DNA of 24,780 bases, from contig JADNYJ010000463.1 in assembly GCA_015501075.1 (NCBI GenBank), positions 1-24,780 of the forward strand. Reading direction: 5' to 3'. Below are positions 18,030 through 24,780 of this stretch, in pieces. The DNA is from Gymnopilus junonius. Its lineage: Eukaryota; Basidiomycota; Agaricomycetes; Agaricales; Galerinaceae. Each line of letters opens with the position of its first letter. The stretch's first letter is position 1. Under the pieces are notes generated by a model, which saw only the letters and a program-made list of their open reading frames with translations, had not been told where the DNA came from and made no database searches. Made by a program: the position numbers and the translations under genes.

Positions 18030-20279
18030 CCATGCTGAGCGGTGTGCTTTTCAGGCTGTGTGCAACACCATTATTCCAAAATAGTGCTTTCAGGGAAGTA
18101 AAAAGTATATTAGAAGCGCCTCCGGCGTTCTGCATAAGCTACAGTTGTGCTCACCTCCCATAACGATTGCCGATTGATTCAGGCCTGCGGGTATATGGTC
18201 TCCTGGATGAACAACACTTGAGAAGTTGAACAGCTTTTCGAAATTTAACGGGAAAGGTAGCCAAATCCTTGAAACAGAAGTCGTAAGGTTTCACGAGGAG
18301 TGAAAAGATAAGTGAAATTATTCGCCGAGATTGGAATGCTGCCAGAAATATGGTTGTCAATAACCTTTGTATAAATGGCGTCTGTCATGCGACCTACATG
18401 TTATCGGACATATCCGGTATTTTGAGGCAATTGATCCTAATCCCCATCTAGGAAATCTGCGACTAGTTAGGAACAATGACTCCATAGACAAGGTCGTCGG
18501 AGGATCTACCTCAAAAGAAAGCCAGGAACTACGCCTTGAGCAGCTTGCATGTCCTCTGCAATAAACTTCTCGGCCTTCACCTCACTTGAACTTGCAGTGG
18601 AAATCGTGTCGAGTGTGAATGTCCCGATCCACTTCCACCTGGGGTCAACTGAGATGGAATGACTTCAGCAAAGTAAACTGAATCTTTTTCCACGGCAAAG
18701 AGACAGTTGAAGGCAGACTGCCATGTGCCGAGAAAGGTGCCATGGTCCAGGTTAGAAGGAAGTTCTGTCGGTCGAGAAATCAGGCTTTCGTAACAAATGA
18801 GAAGGTCAAGGATCAATTTACCTCGAAAGCGGGCTGAAGAGCCTGAGCTCGAGCAATATCTGCTTGAGAGACGTCCCCTGTGACTGACACTTCGTAGTAA
18901 TCTTGATATTGGTGCTATAGTGGTCTTTAAAGTCAGTCACTAGCCAAGGCAAAAGTTGAACCAGAAACGAACCACGGCATTGACTTCAATCTTTACTACT
19001 CTTCCAAAAAGAAAGGATAGGAACGCGATCATGACGATATTTAGCAGGAAATAAAAAGTCCAGAGTGACCAAGGGCGTTTACTGAAAAGAGGCGAAGTTG
19101 AGTAAGGGCTATATGTTTATAAAACGATCCTGGTACGCACTCATAGAGCCGGCGATACTCTCGATCAGCCCCTCTGTAAGAATGTCTATCCCACAGGAGT
19201 GCAATGCTCCCCAAAAGCCGAAGGGATCATCACGATACACAGCTAAATCTCTCAATCGCACGCCAGGCGTGTTCGGTAAACGTGATTGATGAATTATAGT
19301 TGCCCATGCTGAAGAATACGAGGAAAGTTCACAGAGGGGTCGTGCGACATATATGCATATAACTTACTAGCAGTTTCCATGATTGCCCACGTCAATTCCA
19401 TCAGACTCAGCCAAGAGAAAAGCCTGCCACCCAACAACCCAGGTCCACAAAACCCGTGCCCAGAACAACGAAATTCCACTCGATACCTTCACAAAACCTA
19501 GCAAAAAAGGGTAGGCCACAACACACAACACCAAATGGATTATGAAGAGCCGCCATTGAGGAACTTCATAACCTTCTGCGAAAGGATGCTTCTTGGCTTT
19601 TCGAAATTTGTCAAATAACGATGGCGTTTTAGGAGTAGAGCTGAATCTGGAAGAGTTCGGGGAGGATGAAGGTGTCAGAGAACTGTGGTCAAGATCGTAG
19701 GGATGTCGTCTAGGCAGCGGCTTTTAAAGTCTGACTCAGAAACATGTTCCGAATCGGAGATGATGATTATTTTGTCCGAGCTGATCTGGTGCTTCAAAGG
19801 TAGATGAAGTGGTCTCAAGTCCGTGCGTGGCCTGTCTGGAGGAAGGAGAGGGTCTTTGACCCCCTTGTCTTGGTGATCTGCCTGAACGCCGAGGGAAGGC
19901 TTAATGCTGCGATCCGGGCTTGAACTCGTTTGCTGGCGTTGACCAGGTATGGGATCAAGGCTATCGATATCACTTGATCTTAATAGATCTGGTGCTATAT
20001 CCATGTCTTCATCATTGAATATGCTCCTTTGGGAAATCTTTGATAAGCCCGGCGGTCGCAAGGGAACCATAAATTCCTCCTTGGAATGCGATTTTTTCGA
20101 AATTGGTTCCTCCAGCTTTAAGGATTCGACTTTAGGGGAGAACTGGGCGAAACACAATGGAATCGATGGCAAGGAAGAAAGAGCCACAAAGCACTGGCGT
20201 GTCGAGTGCAGACAATATCCACTATATGAAATAAGATTGACGCATTGGGTGGCGGAGAAAGTCCCTTACTGGCATGTAC

Positions 20280-20966
20280 CTAAACCAAGCTTGCGTAGAC
20301 CTTCAAGGGGCACATGAGGCTGCCTACCTCATGGTCTGACAGTATTTGACTGCCACTCCGGGTTCTACAAAGATCAGACCCTGGCCCCTGGAAAAATTTG
20401 TACCGTAGAATAGGTGCGTCCCTTTTGCGATATATTTTGTCAGGAAGAGCAGTGAACCAACAGTGAGCAGTTGTGAGTGCGATGGCTTTGATGGACCCAC
20501 AACTCATTGGCAGAGTTGCCACCATTTGCCCTACTTGCTTTTCTGTATCCTTGGTCGAAATAATTAAAATAATTACTCCCGAGGGACTTCCAGGCAGGCT
20601 TCCGTAGTATCAGGGCATGAAAATCCAAATCGATATGACCACTTCATCCGAGAATAACGGAGGTCCAAATCTCAATGAACTCCATAGGCTACACACCATC
20701 TGAGGGATCGGCTGTGCCTAACAGCATAGCCTGGCCCGCAAATTGAAAGCCCAGTAGAATGTGTGATAGTTAGTTTCCACAGACGCTGGTTCATCAGGCA
20801 GGAAGCAGCTGAGCCTGGTGAGGTCATGGTGGCAAAAGGTCTCTAGATCGAGCGAGAGGTCCATATCGTCAGGGTTCAAAAAGGGCCTAATTCGATCCGA
20901 TGCCTGCATTTTGAGATGGGGATCGTTCTGAATATTTCGAGGCGCATAGACTTGGTCGCTTGCCAT
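20280..20966 (-). CDS. Possible small gene of unknown function
   Basis: An ATG at 20966 opens a convincing frame (MASDQVYAPRNIQND..., LDLETFCHHDLTRLSCFLPD). It can be continued through a 50-nt intron (20731-20780, GTGGAA, branch-like CTAAC, CCAG) to AMLLGTADPSDG. A second intron then leads to YRFGFSCPDTTEACLEVPRE. After that the frame breaks; the coding-looking text VIILIISTKDTEKQVGQMV and onward lies in another frame, reachable by one added base at about 20551-20555. I do not recognise the family. It lies just upstream of the membrane gene on the same strand and could be its 5' exons, a separate gene, or a decayed one. Confidence 0.3.
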
Positions 20967-21606
20967 GATCTAAAAATGTAGGGTTTCGTATCCGGCAGAT
21001 GAAACAGAAGGAGAAGATGGATATTAAATGTATAGGAAGGCAGTGTCGACGCTGCCTTTGCGCATTTTGGCGAGAAGACCGCTACGTAAACCGGCATAGA
21101 CCTGAGGCCATATCTTCGTGATGTTATAAAGATTGAGTCTGTTTATGCTTTTATAAAGATAAGTGAAGATGGTAGGGAAAGAATGGGAACCGACGGGAGG
21201 CATTGAGAGCCGTGAAAAGTGTTGGAAATTTGCGAGGCAGTCCTAGTAGCTAAGAGTATGATGCTGGAGGCTTTCCAGACCTTTATCTAGCGGCTCTAGC
21301 CTATTGATCGAAAGAAGGTCTAAGCCCAATGCCTGATAAACTGATTGGATAAATGTGGATGCCAATATGGGGGTTCGAGCGTCCGCTGTAGAAAGCAACA
21401 ATCAAGCAGCAGGTTACAAGTTTGTAGTCCGCCGAGTGACGAGTGTGACGACAGCTAAGCTTGTTATGATGGCATGTGAAAAGTTACGAACGCGTGTTGT
21501 GACTTGAATTCGCATTCGTTTGGACACTGAACATCATGCCTTTTTCATCCGACTAATGAAATGAAAACAAATCATAAACTTGCTTTTACTTAACGAAGCA
21601 GGACCG
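20967..21606. promoter_or_regulatory. Intergenic with TATA-like box
   Basis: 640 bp between the F-box gene stop (21607) and the ATG at 20966. On the minus strand TATAAAAG (21148-21155) lies about 185 nt above that ATG and could be its TATA box. A second, weaker TATAAC lies near 21124. No gene seen. Confidence 0.35.
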
Positions 21607-23205
21607 TTAAACTGCCCACTCGAAGTCCACTTCAAACTCAATTCTCCGTGAATGGGCCACTAGCTTCGGGAGGACTGTCAACGCTTTCGAGCAAATCGCT
21701 GCTATCGGGTCATTCCGCTCTCTTTTTACACCGCTTTCGACCAGAGGGGGTTCAACTTCATAGATATGCCATTTCAAAATGAAATGAACCTTCTCGAGAG
21801 ATGGAAAGGCCGCTGAATCACTTAGTGCATCGTCAATTCCTGACCATAGATCCGGATCCAACCGATCTGAGGGGAACATGGAATCAAACTGGGTTTGCAG
21901 GTGTTCTTTAGAATGCGAGGCGCCCATGATGGTCATAACAAGATTCTTTATTCCTGTTCGTTTGTGCCATTCGTGACTAAGCAATGACGCTAGACCGCCC
22001 AAGGTTTCTGACGGGTCGTCGAGCTTGAAATATACCCTGAAAATCAGGGTCTGCAGGGAGATGAGATCGGCCAGACATATTGGTCCATAAATGTCTTCAT
22101 AGGTTGCTGAAGAAAATCTAAGTAAATTGTCGCAGTGCATAAATACGGTGGAGTGGCTTACATCCAGGAAACTCGAAATCGGACACTGTCAAGCATTCTA
22201 AGGACCTTGATGCGTATTTCACGACTTTCCATGCATCCATAGATGGACGGTTATAACATGGCGCATAAATCGTGAACTGTTTGAGCTTTGAAAAAGGTGC
22301 CTGGAGCAAACCTTTTTTCTGTGCATCTAGAACTGCAGATAAATATCCCTCTGAATATGCAATGTCAAGGCTTTCCAAGTGTAGGAAGCTTTGGGAAGAC
22401 CACATGGTGGAGGTTCTCCAAGATGGAGGTTCACTTCCTGAGATCCAAAGAGGGCTGGTAGAGTCGACCTTTTCTATATGGAGATGGCGAAGGTTCAAGC
22501 ATCGCAGAAACTCAGGTTGGAAATTGGAGATATTCCTGAGGCTAATACTCGTCAGCAGAGGCGACTCCAGAATAACTTCTTTAGACTATCATATATCGGC
22601 TTGCCAATATCCTCCCATTCCATGCAGAAGTCAAAATGGAGTCGAAAGGTATGTAGTTTGGGTAGCATATCCATTATCGCAGGCAAACTTTCTCTATGCG
22701 TATTCCAGGTTAACGATGTGTAATTGGATACATTTGTCAACACGTATTCCGGGCTGAAGATTGAGAGCAGAGAAAGCTCAAGAGTATGAACTTGCAAAGC
22801 CAAAGGGTCAATGGAACGAAGGGGATCGTTCTGAAGGAGCTGTAGGAAGCCATCCATTTTCCTTGCTTCCTCACGATTTCTTTTCCCTTCAAATGTCGGG
22901 CCTGAATCCGAGATAGTAACCTGTGCAAAGAGATATCGCCTAGAGAGTGTGCAGAAAGCTTTGGAGACGAATAAGCATTGCGTTAAAGCGTGGTACGATG
23001 CGATGTTGTCGTGCTCATCAGCGAGAGAGGTGAAAATGAGGTCGATTATCTCGAGAGGGAGATTAGAGACTTGTATTTGAATTCTAGTGTCAGAACTAGA
23101 GGCCCTGGTCATATAGTGTCGGTCAAGAAGACGATTCATGATGATGATGAAAGTGTGAGATGTACAGTAAGATGCCGTCAGCAAGCAGCCACCAATCATG
23201 ATCAT
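21607..23205 (-). CDS. F-box/LRR-like protein on the minus strand, probable single frame break
   Basis: A fourth F-box-type gene, more distant from the tandem trio. The start is either 23205 (MIMIGG) or a later in-frame ATG at 23139 (MNRLLDRHYMTR). The F-box-like segment is VSNLPLEIIDLIFTSLADE, then ALTQCLFVSKAFCTLSRRYLF. Leucine-rich segments follow. At about 22574-22579 the frame shifts: one added base gives the natural LRR text SLKKVILESPLLTSISLRN, while a very short 41-nt intron (GTTATT...CTCAG) would also restore frame. A normal 55-nt intron (22107-22161, GTAAGC...TTCAG) precedes the last exon, which ends at 21607. With the base added the protein would be about 514 residues. Presumed role is in SCF ubiquitin ligase target choice. 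Confidence 0.6.
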
Positions 23206-23318
23206 GACTTTCTGTTTTTTTTACGACTATCACAAATCATAATCATTTGGTATCTAAACGTCCTTCAAAGTTACAGATAACTGGAGCTCTACAATACAAT
23301 AACAAGATCCTATTCCGT

Positions 23319-23951
23319 TCAGCTTTCACGCCTTCTCTCGCGCGGAGCTAAGTATTTGGTCAATTCTTCCACCCTCTCCACTACTTCCTTCCCTTTCCCG
23401 GCACCAACCCACTGCTCGATCACCGCCTCCTCCAAAAGACCCTTATTCGCGGCAGAAGCAACAGCGCCTCCAAGCGGTAGTTCGACTTTCCCATCCCAAG
23501 GATGGATCTTCACTCCGTTCAACGATTGCCTCAGTGCGCTATTCGCCTTATTCCCTCCATGTCCTCCATAGCTCACAATTAACACCGGCTTTCCTGACCA
23601 TTCGTGGAATATGTTGTCGATGGCGACTTTGACTACGGCCGGGAAGGACCAGTTATACTGCGGGGTGACGAAGATGAACCCTGCATAGGAGCGGATCTGG
23701 TTCGACCACTTGTTGACGATCTCGGATGGGTAGGGGTCTCCTGTGAGGGGTCGGGGGTATTGTGATGGGAGGGGTCCCTCGGGCGATAGAGGGAGGGAGA
23801 CGTAGTCTGCGAGGTCGAGCACTTCGATGGTGGTGCCTTCTGGGAGATTGGGGGTGATGAGACCGGTGATCCAGGCTACGACAGCGGGGGCGACGCGTGG
23901 TGTACGCGTTGAGCCGAGAATTATTGCGATCTTCTTTGTTGCGGAAGCCAT
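23319..23951 (-). CDS. NADPH-dependent FMN reductase-like flavoprotein
   Basis: A single-exon gene of 210 residues with the flavodoxin-like fold of the NADPH-dependent FMN reductase family. The N-terminal strand and phosphate-binding loop read KIAIILGSTRTPRVAPAVV (about 7-25). The conserved FVTPQYNWSFPAVVKVAIDN lies at about residues 94-113, followed by PVLIVSYGGHGG. Such enzymes reduce flavins or quinones with NAD(P)H in the cytosol; the exact substrate cannot be told from sequence. The ATG at 23951 has context AATGGC. Length is normal and no frame break is seen, unlike its left neighbours. Confidence 0.9.
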   Translation of the reverse strand: MASATKKIAIILGSTRTPRVAPAVVAWITGLITPNLPEGTTIEVLDLADYVSLPLSPEGPLPSQYPRPLTGDPYPSEIVNKWSNQIRSYAGFIFVTPQYNWSFPAVVKVAIDNIFHEWSGKPVLIVSYGGHGGNKANSALRQSLNGVKIHPWDGKVELPLGGAVASAANKGLLEEAVIEQWVGAGKGKEVVERVEELTKYLAPRERRRES

Positions 23952-24780
23952 TGGTGTGTATGAGTTGATTGGGTTGGTTTGAGGAGGCTTTGTGCAACGG
24001 CAGAATGTTAATCTGCTACAAAAAATTGGTGCGCTTTTTATAGTTTTGATATTCTGTCCCTATCCGAGAGGTTATTCCTTACTGTCAATCACGACTGTCA
24101 ATTAGCCTTAGTTAGCCGGATTCAGGGCTCTTCAAGGTCGCGCTGCGAACGCAGCTCGGATCGCAGCACTACTGATACAGCGACCGGTAATGAGCTTAGA
24201 ATGCCATACAGCTAACGATGTCGTAATAGATAGCAATCTATTGCAATAGAAACGCGCTGCGATCATGATGGTTGTGATAGGTTGGCGCCAGACAGCGCGA
24301 AGTAATCTGATAAATTCAGTACTTGTGAGCCACATGCTTATCCGTGGATCCGCTGAGATGCTTTAGACAAACTGGTTCTGACAAACGAAATCCATGAGCA
24401 CGGCATTCTTATATTTCATTGCGAATAAATAAATAGTGCAAGGGGGGCATGAGAGGTGGGTGAATTCGAAGTGGAAGTCATCTTTTGGGCATTCGTAATC
24501 GTAACCGCAGGAGTAATGAGAGGGAAGGAAATAGTAGAATAGAAAGAAACTGCTCCATTGAATCGCGCATCTTTCATCTTGGGGAAAGAGAGGGGATAAG
24601 GAAGCTATCGCCTATCGCCATCGTCGTCGTCGAATTACGCGAAGTACCGTCATCTGATAAGATAGGGTACCATCACAATCATGGGCACGAGCAACACCGT
24701 GAATCATGAACCACGGAGGAGAAACGCATCGAGCTCGTCGTCAATTCTTGTTGTGTCTTCATGGGGCGTTTCCGTCCTCG
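23952..24780. other. Intergenic, no gene seen
   Basis: The first ~100 bp are the FMN reductase promoter. Beyond it only short open frames occur (for example 24485-24709 plus), without motifs. A perfect 12-bp palindrome CTATTGCAATAG lies at 24238-24249, of unknown meaning. Confidence 0.45.
24035..24042 (-). promoter_or_regulatory. TATA box of the FMN reductase gene
   Basis: TATAAAAA on the minus strand, 84-91 nt above the ATG at 23951. Good sequence and position for a fungal TATA element. Confidence 0.45.

Larger units (their letters stand above)
16992..20193 (-). pseudogene. Large multi-exon membrane protein, frame broken by several -1 deletions
   Basis: Belongs to a family of uncharacterised mushroom membrane proteins, as far as I remember it. 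Exons: 19368-about 20193, 19137-19308, 18973-19081, 18822-18914, 18510-18764, 18398-18456, 18155-18338, 18030-18086, 17633-17978, 17495-17576, 16992-17441. The start is uncertain (a tiny exon ATGCCA at 20275-20270 is possible). A Ser/Pro-rich disordered N-terminus is followed by membrane spans (RLFIIHLVLCVVAYPFLL and two more), the block TWATIIHQSRLPNTPGVRL, a span RPWSLWTFYFLLNIVMIAF, then a long domain with TIGYDAAVCLELYEP-like text (SIGYDAAVCLELYEPWVVEV). A last span lies near the C-terminus, ahead of SRLPLAVPRRGIDLYSW. Splice phases all agree only if one base is added at each of about seven sites: 19722-19725, 19449-19452, 19411-19421, 18685-18689, 18623-18625, 18442-18445, 18261-18266. 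Function unknown. Confidence 0.7.

Noticed and set aside
24238..24249. Perfect 12-bp palindrome CTATTGCAATAG, faintly like the element's ends
   Set aside because: No longer arms around it and no second copy in the window; too short to interpret.

Overview
The window looks like nuclear DNA of a mushroom-forming basidiomycete (Agaricomycetes). The genes are cut by many short introns, mostly 50-78 nt. The conserved proteins read as fungal housekeeping genes, and F-box/leucine-rich proteins and the membrane protein family at 17-20 kb are of the kind expanded in mushrooms. Everything here was read by eye from sequence; no database search was run.

Left part (1-10185) is mostly clean single-copy genes. 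A cytochrome P450 runs off the left edge (minus strand). It is followed by intronless coproporphyrinogen III oxidase (HEM13 type, minus) and a UDP-GlcNAc-type nucleotide-sugar transporter (YEA4/SLC35B4 type, minus). Next comes a young MITE-like element with two ~357-bp inverted arms (5744-6781), then calcineurin subunit B (CNB1, minus, 8 exons). CNB1 shares a 179-bp divergent promoter with the mitochondrial tRNA-modification GTPase MSS1/GTPBP3 (plus, 7 exons). All of these have intact frames once introns are removed.

Right part (11450-23205) is accessory and visibly decaying. Three tandem F-box/LRR-like paralogues lie on the plus strand. The first is broken, the second has a -1 frameshift near its 3' end, and the third is intact. 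On the minus strand follow a large multi-exon membrane protein of a mushroom-specific type, a possible small gene of unknown function, and a further F-box protein. The membrane gene keeps all its splice sites, including two apparent GC-AG introns. Its frame is nevertheless broken by about seven single-base deletions, each in or beside a short homopolymer. An intact NADPH-dependent FMN reductase-like gene (minus) and about 0.8 kb of featureless sequence close the window.

The genes do not form one pathway. The left side is an ordinary core-gene neighbourhood (haem synthesis, Golgi/ER sugar-nucleotide transport, calcium signalling, mitochondrial tRNA modification). The right side is a lineage-specific patch. 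The points most worth a second look are the long-armed inverted-repeat element with a captured promoter-like loop, and the concentration of -1 homopolymer lesions in the right-hand patch against none in the left-hand core genes. I found no convincing novel multi-gene system.
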